The notes under the pieces are model-generated. The model saw only the letters and a list, made by a program, of their open reading frames with translations. It did no database searches and had not been told where the DNA came from. From Sipunculus nudus (lineage: Eukaryota > Annelida > Sipuncula > Golfingiida > Sipunculidae), in assembly GCA_026874595.1 (NCBI GenBank), contig CM049316.1:48546695-48610694 (forward strand): 64,000 bases of DNA, written 5' to 3'. Below are positions 13,301 through 26,900 of this stretch, piece by piece; position 1 is the stretch's first letter, and each line of letters begins with the position of its first letter. A program made the position numbers and the translations under genes.

Positions 13301-14585
13301 GTTTGTGTTATGACACAGCAATAGGGTTGATTACCCTCCCAGGACCTGCTGGAGGTTTGTTTCTGTTATGACCCAGTAATAGGGTTGATTACCCTCCCAG
13401 GACCTGCTGGAGGTTTGTTTGTGTTATGACCCAGCAATAGGGTTGATTACCCTCCCAGGACCTGCTGGAGGTTTGTTTGTGTTATGACCCAGTAATAGGG
13501 TCGATAACCCTCCAAGGACCCACTGGAGGTTTGTTTGTGTTATGATCAAGTAATAGGGTTGATTACCCTCCCAGGACCCACTGGTGGTTTGTTTGTGTTA
13601 TGATCAAGTAATAGGGTTGATTACCCTCCCAGGACCTGCTGGAGGTTTGTTTGTGTTATGACCCAGTAATAGGGTTGATTACCCTCCCAGGACCTGCTGG
13701 AGGTTTGTTTGTGTTATGACCCAGCAGTAGGGTTGATTACCCTCCCAGGACCTGCTGGAGGTTTGTTTGTGTTATGACCCAGTAATAGGGTCGATAACCC
13801 TCCAAGGACCCACTGGAGGTTTGTTTGTGTTATGATCAAGTAATAGGGTTGATTACCCTCCCAGGACCCACTGGAGGTTTGTTTGTGTTATGACCCAGCA
13901 ATAGGGTTGATTACCCTCCCAGGACCTGCTGGAGGTTTGTTTGTGTTATGACCCAGTAATAGGGTCGATAACCCTCCAAGGACCCACTGGAGGTTTGTTT
14001 GTGTTATGATCAAGTAATAGGGTTGATTACCCTCCCAGGACCCACTGGAGGTTTGTTTGTGTTATGGTCAAGTAATAGGGTTGATTACCCTCCCAGGACC
14101 CACTGGAGGATTGTTTATGTTATGACCCAGTAATAGGGTCGATAACCCTCCAAGGACCCACTGGAGGTTTGTTTGTGTTATGACCCAGTAATAGGGTCGA
14201 TAACCCTCCAAGGACCCACTGGAGGTTTGTTTGTGTTATGATCAAGTAATAGGGTTGATTACCCTCCAAGGACCCACTGGAGGATTGTTTGTGTTATGAT
14301 CAAGTAATAGGGTTGATTACCCTCCAAGGACCCACTGGAGGATTGTTTGTGTTATGACCCAGTAATAGGGTCGATAACCCTCCAAGGACCCACTGGAGGT
14401 TTGTTTGTGTTATGACCCAGTAATAGGGTCGATAACCCTCCCAGGACCTGCTGGAGGTTTGTTTGTGTTATGATCAAGTAATAGGGTTGATTACCCTCCA
14501 AGGACCCACTGGAGGTTTGTTTGTGTTATGATCAAGTAATAGGGTTGATTACCCTCCCAGGACCCACTGGAGGTTTGTTTGTGTT
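10352..14585. repeat. 2,146-bp (37-monomer) tandem doubling
   Basis: Markers recur at exactly 2,146 bp (37 x 58): GGAATG at 10,454 and 12,600, GACACAG at 11,161 and 13,307, GTCAAG with GGATTG at 11,918 and 14,064. Monomer types match one by one from 10,352/12,498 up to 12,382/14,528. The copies are therefore adjacent: 10,352-12,497 and 12,498-14,585. They differ by isolated substitutions such as TTTGAGTTATG at about 11,914 and TTTATGTTATG at about 14,116. Confidence 0.9.
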
Positions 14586-17137
14586 ATGATCAAGCAATAG
14601 GGTTGATTACCCTCCCAGGACCTGCTGGAGGTTTGTTTGTGTTATGACCCAGCAATAGGGTTGATTACCCTCCCAGGACCTGCTGGAGGTTTGTTTGTGT
14701 TATGACCCAGTAATAGGGTCGATAACCCTCCAAGGACCCACTGGAGGTTTGTTTGTGTTATGATCAAGTAATAGGGTTGATTACCCTCCCAGGACCCACT
14801 GGAGGTTTGTTTGTGTTATGATCAAGTAATAGGGTTGATTACCCTCCCAGGACCTGCTGGAGGTTTGTTTGTGTTATGACCCAGCAATAGGGTTGATTAC
14901 CCTCCCAGGACCTGCTGGAGGTTTGTTTGTGTTATGACCCAGTAATAGGGTTGATTACCCTCCCAGGACCTGCTGGAGGTTTGTTTGTGTTATGACCCAG
15001 CAATAGGGTTGATTACCCTCCCAGGACCTGCTGGAGGTTTGTTTGTGTTATGACCCAGTAATAGGGTCGATAACCCTCCAAGGACCCACTGGAGGTTTGT
15101 TTGTGTTATGATCAAGTAATAGGGTTGATTACCCTCCAAGGACCCACTGGAGGTTTGTTTGTGTTATGATCAAGTAATAGGGTTGATTACCCTCCCAGGA
15201 CCCACTGGAGGTTTGTTTGTGTTATGATCAAGCAATAGGGTTGATTACCCTCCCAGGACCTGCTGGAGGTTTGTTTGTGTTATGACCCAGCAATAGGGTT
15301 GATTACCCTCCCAGGACCTGCTGGAGGTTTGTTTGTGTTATGACCCAGTAATAGGGTCGATAACCCTCCAAGGACCCACTGGAGGTTTGTTTGTGTTATG
15401 ATCAAGTAATAGGGTTGATTACCCTCCCAGGACCCACTGGAGGTTTGTTTGTGTTATGATCAAGTAATAGGGTTGATTACCCTCCCAGGACCTGCTGGAG
15501 GTTTGTTTGTGTTATGACCCAGCAATAGGGTTGATTACCCTCCCAGGACCTGCTGGAGGTTTGTTTGTGTTATGACCCAGTAATAGGATTGATTACCCTC
15601 CCAGGACCTGCTGGAGGTTTGTTTGTGTTATGACCCAGCAATAGGGTTGATTACCCTCCCAGGACCTGCTGGAGGTTTGTTTGTGTTATGACCCAGTAAT
15701 AGGGTCGATAACCCTCCCAGGACCTGCTGGAGGTTTGTTTGTGTTATGATCAAGTAATAGGGTTGATTACCCTCCAAGGACCCACTGGAGGTTTGTTTGT
15801 GTTATGATCAAGTAATAGGGTTGATTACCCTCCCAGGACCCACTGGAGGTTTGTTTGTGTTATGATCAAGCAATAGGGTTGATTACCCTCCCAGGACCTG
15901 CTGGAGGTTTGTTTGTGTTATGACCCAGCAATAGGGTTGATTACCCTCCCAGGACCTGCTGGAGGTTTGTTTGTGTTATGACCCAGTAATAGGGTCGATA
16001 ACCCTCCAAGGACCCACTGGAGGTTTGTTTGTGTTATGATCAAGTAATAGGGTTGATTACCCTCCCAGGACCCACTGGAGGTTTGTTTGTGTTATGATCA
16101 AGTAATAGGGTTGATTACCCTCCCAGGACCTGCTGGAGGTTTGTTTGTGTTATGACCCAGCAATAGGGTTGATTACCCTCCCAGGACCTGCTGGAGGTTT
16201 GTTTGTGTTATGACCCAGTAATAGGGTTGATTACCCTCCCAGGACCTGCTGGAGGTTTGTTTGTGTTATGACCCAGCAATAGGGTTGATTACCCTCCCAG
16301 GACCTGCTGGAGGTTTGTTTGTGTTATGACCCAGTAATAGGGTCGATAACCCTCCAAGGACCCACTGGAGGTTTGTTTGTGTTATGATCAAGTAATAGGG
16401 TTGATTACCCTCCAAGGACCCACTGGAGGTTTGTTTGTGTTATGATCAAGTAATAGGGTTGATTACCCTCCCAGGACCCACTGGAGGTTTGTTTGTGTTA
16501 TGATCAAGCAATAGGGTTGATTACCCTCCCAGGACCTGCTGGAGGTTTGTTTGTGTTATGACCCAGCAATAGGGTTGATTACCCTCCCAGGACCTGCTGG
16601 AGGTTTGTTTGTGTTATGACCCAGTAATAGGGTCGATAACCCTCCAAGGACCCACTGGAGGTTTGTTTGTGTTATGATCAAGTAATAGGGTTGATTACCC
16701 TCCCAGGACCCACTGGAGGTTTGTTTGTGTTATGATCAAGTAATAGGGTTGATTACCCTCCCAGGACCTGCTGGAGGTTTGTTTGTGTTATGACCCAGCA
16801 ATAGGGTTGATTACCCTCCCAGGACCTGCTGGAGGTTTGTTTGTGTTATGACCCAGTAATAGGGTTGATTACCCTCCCAGGACCTGCTGGAGGTTTGTTT
16901 GTGTTATGACCCAGCAATAGGGTTGATTACCCTCCCAGGACCTGCTGGAGGTTTGTTTGTGTTATGACCCAGTAATAGGGTCGATAACCCTCCAAGGACC
17001 CACTGGAGGTTTGTTTGTGTTATGATCAAGTAATAGGGTTGATTACCCTCCCAGGACCCACTGGAGGTTTGTTTGTGTTATGATCAAGTAATAGGGTTGA
17101 TTACCCTCCCAGGACCTGCTGGAGGTTTGTTTGTGTT
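14586..17137. repeat. 11-monomer higher-order repeat, block 2 (four units)
   Basis: Units start at 14,586, 15,224, 15,862 and 16,500, each exactly 638 bp. The second unit carries a hybrid monomer at 15,688 (CGATAACCCTCCCAGG with CCTGCTGG) in place of the two separate monomers seen at 2,434 and 2,492, as expected if unequal crossing-over fused them. It also has a private variant, AATAGGATTG, in the monomer at 15,572. The last unit matches block 1 at an offset of 13,196 bp. Confidence 0.9.
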
Positions 17138-20086
17138 ATGACCCAGTAATAGGGTTGATTACCCTCCCAGGACCTGCTGGAGGTTTGTTTGTGTTATGAC
17201 CCAGCAGTAGGGTTGATTACCCTCCCAGGACCCGCTGGAGGTTTGTTTGTGTTATGACCCAGTAATAGGGTCGATAACCCTCCAAGGACCCACTGGAGGT
17301 TTGTTTGTGTTATGATCAAGTAATAGGGTTGATTACCCTCCCAGGACCCACTGGAGGTTTGTTTGTGTTATGACCCAGCAATAGGGTTGATTACCCTCCC
17401 AGGACCTGCTGGAGGTTTGTTTGTGTTATGACCCAGTAATAGGGTCCATAACCCTCCAAGGACCCACTGGAGGTTTGTTTGTGTTATGATCAAGTAATAG
17501 GGTTGATTACCCTCCCAGGACCCACTGGAGGTTTGTTTGTGTTATGGTCAAGTAATAGGGTTGATTACCCTCCAAGGACCCACTGGAGGTTTGTTTGTGT
17601 TATGATCAAGTAATAGGGTTGATTACCCTCCCAGGACCTGCTGGAGGTTTGTTTGTGTTATGACCCAGCAATAGGGTTGATTACCCTCCCAGGACCCACT
17701 GGAGGTTTGTTTGTGTTATGATCAAGTAATAGGGTTGATAACCCTCCAAGGACCCACTGGAGGTTTGTTTGTGTTATGGTCAAGTAATAGGGTTGATTAC
17801 CCTCCAAGGACCCACTGGAGGTTTGTTTGTGTTATGTTCAAGTAATAGGGTTGATTACCCTCCCAGGACCTGCTGGAGGTTTGTTTGTGTTATGACCCAG
17901 CAATAGGGTTGATTACCCTCCCAGGACCCACTGGAGGTTTGTTTGTGTTATGATCAAGTAATAGGATTGATTACCCTCCCAGGACCCACTGGAGGTTTGT
18001 TTGTGTTATGGTCAAGTAATAGGGTTGATAACCCTCCAAGGACCCACTGGAGGTTTGTTTGTGTTATGGTCAAGTAATAGGGTTGATTACCCTCCCAGGA
18101 CCCACTGGAGGTTTGTTTGTGTTATGGTCAAGTAATAGGGTTGATAACCCTCCAAGGACCCACTGGAGGTTTGTTTGTGTTCTGGTCAAGTAATAGGGTT
18201 GATAACCCTCCAAGGACCCACTGGAGGTTTGTTTGTGTTATGGTCAAGTAATAGGGTTGATAACCCTCCAAGGACCCACTGGAGGTTTGTTTGTGTTATG
18301 GTCAAGTAATAGGGTTGATAACCCTCCAAGGACCCACTGGAGGTTTGTTTGTGTTATGGTCAAGTAATAGGGTTGATTACCCTCCAAGGACCCACTGGAG
18401 GTTTGTTTGTGTTATGGTCAAGTAATAGGGTTGATTACCCTCCCAGGACCCACTGGAGGTTTGTTTGTGTTATGACCCAGCAATAGGGTTGATTACCCTC
18501 CCAGGACCCACTGGAGGTTTGTTTGTGCTATGATCAAGTAATAGGGTTGATTACCCTGCCAGGACCCACTGGAGGTTTGTTTGTGTTATGACCCAGCAAT
18601 AGGGTTGATAACCCTCCAAGGACCCACTGGAGGTTTGTTTGTGTTATGGTCAAGTAATAGGGTTGATAACCCTCCAAGGACCCACTGGGGGTTTGTTTGT
18701 GTTATGATCAAGTAATAGGGTTGATTACCCTCCCAGGACCCACTGGAGGTTTGTGTTATGATCAAGTAATAGGGTTGATTACCCTCCCAGGACCCACTGG
18801 AGGTTTGTTTGTGTTATGGTCAAGTAATAGGGTTGATAACCCTCCAAGGACCCACTGGAGGTTTGTTTGTGTTATGGTCAAGTAATAGGGTTGATAACCC
18901 TCCAAGGACCCACTGGAGGTTTGTTTGTGTTATGGTCAAGTAATAGGGTTGATAACCCTCCAAGGACCCACTGGAGATTTGTTTGTGTTATGGTCAAGTA
19001 AAAGGGTTGATAACCCTCCAAGGACCCACTGGAGGTTTGTTTGTGTTATGGTCAAGTAATAGGGTTGATTACCCTCCAAGGACCCACTGGAGGTTTGTTT
19101 GTGTTATGGTCAAGTAATAGGGTTGATTACCCTCCCAGGACCCACTGGAGGTTTGTTTGTGTTATGACCCAGCAATAGGGTTGATTACCCTCCCAGGACC
19201 TGCTGGAGGTTTGTTTGTGTTATGATCAAGTAATAGGGTTGATTACCCTCCCAGGACCCACTGGAGGTTTGTTTGTGTTATGATCAAGTAATAGGGTTGA
19301 TTACCCTCCCAGGACCCACTGGAGGTTTGTTTGTGTTATGACCCAGCAATAGGGTTGATAACCCTCCAAGGACCCACTGGAGGTTTGTTTGTGTTATGGT
19401 CAAGTAATAGGGTTGATAACCCTCCAAGGACCCACTGGAGGTTTGTTTGTGTTATGGTCAAGTAATAGGGTTGATTACCCTCCAAGGACCCACTGGAGGT
19501 TTGTTTGTGTTATGGTCAAGTAATAGGGTTGATAACCCTCCAAAGACCCACTGGAGGTTTGTTTGTGTTATGACCCAGCAATAGGGTTGATTACCCTCCA
19601 AGGACCTGCTGGAGGTTTGTTTGTGTTATGATCAAGTAATAGGGTTGATAACCCTCCCAGGACCCACTGGAGGTTTGTTTGTGTTATGATCAAGTAATAG
19701 GGTTGATTACCCTCCCAGGACCTGCTAGAGTTTTGTTTGTGTTATGACCCAGCAATAGGGTTGATTACCCTCAAAGGACCTGCTGGAGGTTTGTTTGTGT
19801 TATGATCAAGTAATAGGGTTGATTACCCTCCCAGGACCCACTGGAGGTTTGTTTGTGTTATGATCAAGTAATAGGGTTGATAACCCTCCAAGGACCCACT
19901 GGAGGTTTGTTTGTGTTATGACCCAGCAATAGGGTTGATTACCCTCCAAGGACCTGCTGGAGGGTTGTTTGTGTTATGATCAAGTAATAGGGTTGATAAC
20001 CCTCCCAGGACCCACTGGAGGTTTGTTTGTGTTATGATCAAGTAATAGGGTTGATTACCCTCCCAGGACCTGCTGGAGGTTTGTTT

Positions 20087-21300
20087 GCGTTATGACCCAG
20101 TAGTAGGGTTGATTACCCTCCCAGGACCCACTGGAGGTTTGTTTGTGTTATGACCCGGTAATAGGGTTGATTACTCTCCCAGGACCTGCTGGAGTTTCGT
20201 TTGTGTTATGACCAAGTAATAGGGTTGATTACCCTCCCAGGACCTGCTGGAGGTTTGTTTGTGTTATGACCCAGCAATAGGGTTGATTACCCTCCCAGGA
20301 CCCACTGGAGGTTTGTTTGTGTTATGATCAAGTAATAGGGTTGATTACCCTCCCAGGACCCACTGGAGGTTTGTTTGTGTTATGATCAAGTAATAGGGTT
20401 GATAACCCTCCAAGGACCCACTGGAGGTTTGTTTGTGTAATGACCCAGTAATAGGATTGCTTACCCTCCCAGGACCTGCTGGAGGTTTGTTTGTGTTATG
20501 ACCCAGTAATAGGATTGATTACCCTCCCAGGACCCACTGGAGGTTTGTGTAATGATCAAGTAATAGGGTTGATTACCCTCCCAGGACCCACTGGAGGTTT
20601 GTTTGTGTTATGATCAAGTAATAGGGTTGATTACCCTCCCAGGACCCACTGGAGGTTTGTGTGTGTTATGATCAAGTAATAGGGTTGATAACCCTCCAAG
20701 GACCCACTGGAGGATTGTTTGTGTTATGACCCAGTAATAGGGTTGATTACCCTCCCAGGACCCACTGGAGGTTTGTGTAATGATCAAGTAATAGGGTTGA
20801 TTACCCTCCCAGGACCCACTGGAGGTTTGTTTGTGTTATGATCAAGTAATAGGGTTGATTACCCTCCCAGGACCTGCTGGAGGTTTGTTTGCGTTATGAC
20901 CCAGTAGTAGGGTTGATTACCCTCCCAGGACCCACTGGAGGTTTGTTTGTGTTATGACCCGGTAATAGGGTTGATTACTCTCCCAGGACCTGCTGGAGTT
21001 TCGTTTGTGTTATGACCAAGTAATAGGGTTGATTACCCTCCCAGGACCTGCTGGAGGTTTGTTTGTGTTATGACCCAGCAATAGGGTTGATTACCCTCCC
21101 AGGACCCACTGGAGGTTTGTTTGTGTTATGATCAAGTAATAGGGTTGATTACCCTCCCAGGACCCACTGGAGGTTTGTTTGTGTTATGATCAAGTAATAG
21201 GGTTGATAACCCTCCAAGGACCCACTGGAGGTTTGTTTGTGTAATGACCCAGTAATAGGATTGCTTACCCTCCCAGGACCTGCTGGAGGTTTGTTTGTGT
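20087..21300. repeat. 804-bp partial repeat of the marker cassette
   Basis: The run of monomers with TTTGCGTTATG, ACCCGGTAAT, ATTACTCTCCC and GGAGTTTCG occurs at 20,087 and again at 20,891 (804 bp, which is 14 monomers less two 4-bp deletions). Elsewhere in domain 1 it occurs once per super-repeat. The sequence between the two copies (about 20,498-20,890) resembles 6,718-7,114, so this is a junction where copy 2 passes into copy 3. Confidence 0.75.
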
Positions 21301-23495
21301 TATGACCCAGTAATAGGGTTGATTACCCTCCCAGGACCCACTGGAGGTTTGTGTAATGATCAAGTAATAGGGTTGATTACCCTCCCAGGACCCACTGGAG
21401 GTTTGTTTGTGTTATGATCAAGTAATAGGGTTGATTACCCTCCCAGGACCCACTGGAGGTTTGTTTGTGTTATGATCAAGTAATAGGGTTGATTACCCTC
21501 CCAGGACCCACTGGAGGTTTGTTTGTGTTATGATCAAGTAATAGGGTTGATTACCCTCCCAGGACCCACTGGAGGTTTGTTTGTGTTATGATCAAGTAAT
21601 AGGGTTGATAACCCTCCAAGGACCCACTGGAGGTTTGTTTGTGTAATGACCCAGTAATAGGATTGCTTACCCTCCCAGGACCTGCTGGAGGTTTGTTTGT
21701 GTTATGACCCAGTAATAGGGTTGATTACCCTCCCAGGACCCACTGGAGGTTTGTGTAATGATCAAGTAATAGGGTTGATTACCCTCCCAGGACCCACTGG
21801 AGGTTTGTTTGTGTTATGATCAAGTAATAGGGTTGATTACCCTCCAAGGACCTGCTGGAGGTTTGTTTGTGTTATGACCCAGTAATAGGGTCGATAACCC
21901 TCCAAGGACCCACTGGAGGTTTGTTTGTGTTATGATCAAGTAATAGGGTTGATAACCCTCCAAGGACCCACTGGAGGATTGTTTGTGTTATGACCCAGTA
22001 ATAGGGTCGATAACCCTCCAAGGACCCACTGGAGGTTCGTTTGTGTTATGATCAAGTAATAGGGTTGATTACCCTCCAAGGACCCACTGGAGGATTGTTT
22101 GTGTTATGACCCAGTAATAGGGTCGATAACCCTCCAAGGACCCACTGGAGGTTTGTTTGTGTTATGACCCAGTAATAGGGTCGATAACCCTCCAAGGACC
22201 CACTGGAGGTTTGTTTGTGTTATGATCAAGTAATAGGGTTGATTACCCTCCAAGGACCCACTGGAGGATTGTTTGTGTTATGGTCAAGTAATAGGGTTGA
22301 TTACCCTCCCAGGACCCACTGGAGGAATGTTTGTGTTATGACCCAGTAATAGGGTCGATAACCCTCCAAGGACCCACTGGAGGTTTGTTTGTGTTATGAC
22401 CCAGTAATAGGGTCGATAACACTCCAAGGACCCACTGGAGGTTTGTTTGTGTTATGATCAAGTAATAGGGTTGATTACCCTCCAAGGACCCACTGGAGGT
22501 TTGTTTGTGTTATGATCAAGTAATAGGGTTGATTACCCTCCCAGGACCCACTGGAGGTTTGTTTGTGTTATGATCAAGTAATAGGGTTGATTACCCTCCC
22601 AGGACCTGCTGGAGGTTTGTTTGTGTTATGACCCAGCAATAGGGTTGATTACCCTCCCAGGACCTGCTGGAGGTTTGTTTGTGTTATGACCCAGTAATAG
22701 GGTCGATAACCCTCCAAGGACCCACTGGAGGTTTGTATGTGTTATGATCAAGTAATAGGGTTGATTACCCTCCCAGGACCCACTGGAGGTTTGTTTGTGT
22801 TATGACCCAGCAATAGGGTTGATTACCCTCCCAGGACCCACTGGAGGTTTGTTTGTGTTATGATCAAGTAATAGGGTTGATTACCCTCCCAGGACCCACT
22901 GGAGGTTTGTTTGTGTTATGATCAAGTAATAGGGTTGATAACCCTCCAAGGACCCACTGGAGGTTTGTTTGTGTAATGACCCAGTAATAGGATTGCTTAC
23001 CCTCCCAGGACCTGCTGGAGGTTTGTTTGTGTTATGACCCAGTAATAGGGTTGATTACCCTCCCAGGACCCACTGGAGGTTTGTGTAATGATCAAGTAAT
23101 AGGGTTGATTACCCTCCCAGGACCCACTGGAGGTTTGTTTGTGTTATGATCAAGTAATAGGGTTGATTACCCTCCCAGGACCCACTGGAGGTTTGTTTGT
23201 GTTATGATCAAGTAATAGGGTTGATTACCCTCCCAGGACCCACTGGAGGTTTGTTTGTGTTATGATCAAGTAATAGGGTTGATTACCCTCCCAGGACCCA
23301 CTGGAGGTTTGTTTGTGTTATGATCAAGTAATAGGGTTGATAACCCTCCAAGGACCCACTGGAGGTTTGTTTGTGTAATGACCCAGTAATAGGATTGCTT
23401 ACCCTCCCAGGACCTGCTGGAGGTTTGTTTGTGTTATGACCCAGTAATAGGGTTGATTACCCTCCCAGGACCCACTGGAGGTTTGTGTAATGATC
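21244..23495. repeat. 402-bp cassette pairs duplicated at 1,732 bp
   Basis: This corresponds to the block at 7,468-9,890. The pairs are at 21,244/21,646 and 22,976/23,378, now 1,732 bp apart, which is exactly three monomers (174 bp) less than in the earlier copy. GGAGGAATG markers at 22,324 and 24,056 show the same 1,732-bp spacing. Confidence 0.8.
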
Positions 23496-23953
23496 AAGTA
23501 ATAGGGTTGATTACCCTCCCAGGACCCACTGGAGGTTTGTTTGTGTTATGATCAAGTAATAGGGTTGATTACCCTCCAAGGACCTGCTGGAGGTTTGTTT
23601 GTGTTATGACCCAGTAATAGGGTCGATAACCCTCCAAGGACCCACTGGAGGTTTGTTTGTGTTATGATCAAGTAATAGGGTTGATAACCCTCCAAGGACC
23701 CACTGGAGGATTGTTTGTGTTATGACCCAGTAATAGGGTCGATAACCCTCCAAGGACCCACTGGAGGTTCGTTTGTGTTATGATCAAGTAATAGGGTTGA
23801 TTACCCTCCAAGGACCCACTGGAGGATTGTTTGTGTTATGACCCAGTAATAGGGTCGATAACCCTCCAAGGACCCACTGGAGGTTTGTTTGTGTTATGAC
23901 CCAGTAATAGGGTCGATAACCCTCCAAGGACCCACTGGAGGTTTGTTTGTGTT

Positions 23954-26900
23954 ATGATCAAGTAATAGGGTTGATTACCCTCCAAGGACCCACTGGAGGA
24001 TTGTTTGTGTTATGGTCAAGTAATAGGGTTGATTACCCTCCCAGGACCCACTGGAGGAATGTTTGTGTTATGACCCAGTAATAGGGTCGATAACCCTCCA
24101 AGGACCCACTGGAGGTTTGTTTGTGTTATGACCCAGTAATAGGGTCGATAACCCTCCAAGGACCCACTGGAGGTTTGTTTGTGTTATGATCAAGTAATAG
24201 GGTTGATTACCCTCCAAGGACCCACTGGAGGATTGTTTGTGTTATGATCAAGTAATAGGGTTGATTACCCTCCAAGGACCCACTGGAGGATTGTTTGTGT
24301 TATGACCCAGTAATAGGGTCGATAACCCTCCAAGGACCCACTGGAGGTTTGTTTGTGTTATGACCCAGTAATAGGGTCGATAACCCTCCAAGGACCCACT
24401 GGAGGTTTGTTTGTGTTATGATCAAGTAATAGGGTTGATTACCCTCCCAGGACCCACTGGAGGTTTGTTTGTGTTATGATCAAGTAATAGGGTTGATTAC
24501 CCTCCCAGGACCTGCTGGAGGTTTGTTTGTGTTATGACCCAGCAATAGGGTTGATTACCCTCCCAGGACCTGCTGGAGGTTTGTTTGTGTTATGACCCAG
24601 TAATAGGGTCGATAACCCTCCAAGGACCCACTGGAGGTTTGTATGTGTTATGATCAAGTAATAGGGTTGATTACCCTCCCAGGACCCACTGGAGGTTTGT
24701 TTGTGTTATGATCAAGTAATAGGGTTGATTACCCTCCCAGGACCTGCTGGAGGTTTGTTTGTGTTATGACACAGCAATAGGGTTGATTACCCTCCCAGGA
24801 CCTGCTGGAGGTTTGTTTCTGTTATGACCCAGTAATAGGGTTGATTACCCTCCCAGGACCTGCTGGAGGTTTGTTTGTGTTATGACCCAGCAATAGGGTT
24901 GATTACCCTCCCAGGACCTGCTGGAGGTTTGTTTGTGTTATGACCCAGTAATAGGGTCGATAACCCTCCAAGGACCCACTGGAGGTTTGTTTGTGTTATG
25001 ATCAAGTAATAGGGTTGATTACCCTCCCAGGACCCACTGGAGGTTTGTTTGTGTTATGATCAAGTAATAGGGTTGATTACCCTCCCAGGACCTGCTGGAG
25101 GTTTGTTTGTGTTATGACCCAGTAATAGGGTTGATTACCCTCCCAGGACCTGCTGGAGGTTTGTTTGTGTTATGACCCAGCAGTAGGGTTGATTACCCTC
25201 CCAGGACCTGCTGGAGGTTTGTTTGTGTTATGACCCAGTAATAGGGTCGATAACCCTCCAAGGACCCACTGGAGGTTTGTTTGTGTTATGATCAAGTAAT
25301 AGGGTTGATTACCCTCCCAGGACCCACTGGAGGTTTGTTTGTGTTATGACCCAGCAATAGGGTTGATTACCCTCCCAGGACCTGCTGGAGGTTTGTTTGT
25401 GTTATGACCCAGTAATAGGGTCGATAACCCTCCAAGGACCCACTGGAGGTTTGTTTGTGTTATGATCAAGTAATAGGGTTGATTACCCTCCCAGGACCCA
25501 CTGGAGGTTTGTTTGTGTTATGGTCAAGTAATAGGGTTGATTACCCTCCCAGGACCCACTGGAGGATTGTTTGTGTTATGACCCAGTAATAGGGTCGATA
25601 ACCCTCCAAGGACCCACTGGAGGTTTGTTTGTGTTATGACCCAGTAATAGGGTCGATAACCCTCCAAGGACCCACTGGAGGTTTGTTTGTGTTATGATCA
25701 AGTAATAGGGTTGATTACCCTCCAAGGACCCACTGGAGGATTGTTTGTGTTATGATCAAGTAATAGGGTTGATTACCCTCCAAGGACCCACTGGAGGATT
25801 GTTTGTGTTATGACCCAGTAATAGGGTCGATAACCCTCCAAGGACCCACTGGAGGTTTGTTTGTGTTATGACCCAGTAATAGGGTCGATAACCCTCCCAG
25901 GACCTGCTGGAGGTTTGTTTGTGTTATGATCAAGTAATAGGGTTGATTACCCTCCAAGGACCCACTGGAGGTTTGTTTGTGTTATGATCAAGTAATAGGG
26001 TTGATTACCCTCCCAGGACCCACTGGAGGTTTGTTTGTGTTATGATCAAGTAATAGGGTTGATTACCCTCCCAGGACCCACTGGAGGTTTGTTTGTGTTA
26101 TGATCAAGTAATAGGGTTGATTACCCTCCAAGGACCCACTGGAGGATTGTTTGTGTTATGGTCAAGTAATAGGGTTGATTACCCTCCCAGGACCCACTGG
26201 AGGAATGTTTGTGTTATGACCCAGTAATAGGGTCGATAACCCTCCAAGGACCCACTGGAGGTTTGTTTGTGTTATGACCCAGTAATAGGGTCGATAACCC
26301 TCCAAGGACCCACTGGAGGTTTGTTTGTGTTATGATCAAGTAATAGGGTTGATTACCCTCCAAGGACCCACTGGAGGATTGTTTGTGTTATGATCAAGTA
26401 ATAGGGTTGATTACCCTCCAAGGACCCACTGGAGGATTGTTTGTGTTATGACCCAGTAATAGGGTCGATAACCCTCCAAGGACCCACTGGAGGTTTGTTT
26501 GTGTTATGACCCAGTAATAGGGTCGATAACCCTCCAAGGACCCACTGGAGGTTTGTTTGTGTTATGATCAAGTAATAGGGTTGATTACCCTCCCAGGACC
26601 CACTGGAGGTTTGTTTGTGTTATGATCAAGTAATAGGGTTGATTACCCTCCCAGGACCTGCTGGAGGTTTGTTTGTGTTATGACCCAGCAATAGGGTTGA
26701 TTACCCTCCCAGGACCTGCTGGAGGTTTGTTTGTGTTATGACCCAGTAATAGGGTCGATAACCCTCCAAGGACCCACTGGAGGTTTGTATGTGTTATGAT
26801 CAAGTAATAGGGTTGATTACCCTCCCAGGACCCACTGGAGGTTTGTTTGTGTTATGATCAAGTAATAGGGTTGATTACCCTCCCAGGACCTGCTGGAGGT

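Larger units (their letters stand above)
6999..20774. repeat. Super-repeat copy 2, about 13.8 kb
   Basis: This is the longest version of the domain-1 super-repeat. In order it holds the TTTGCG/ACCCGG/TTTCG marker monomers (7,115 onward), paired 402-bp cassettes (7,468 and 9,374), a 2,146-bp doubling (10,352-14,585), four 11-monomer units (14,586-17,137) and the GTCAAG-rich end with CTGCCAGG (about 18,556) and CTCAAAGG (about 19,770) markers. Offsets to copy 3 are 13,776 near the left (7,115 to 20,891) and 13,602 further in (10,454 to 24,056; 13,307 to 26,909). The change of 174 bp is exactly three monomers lost in copy 3. Confidence 0.85.
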
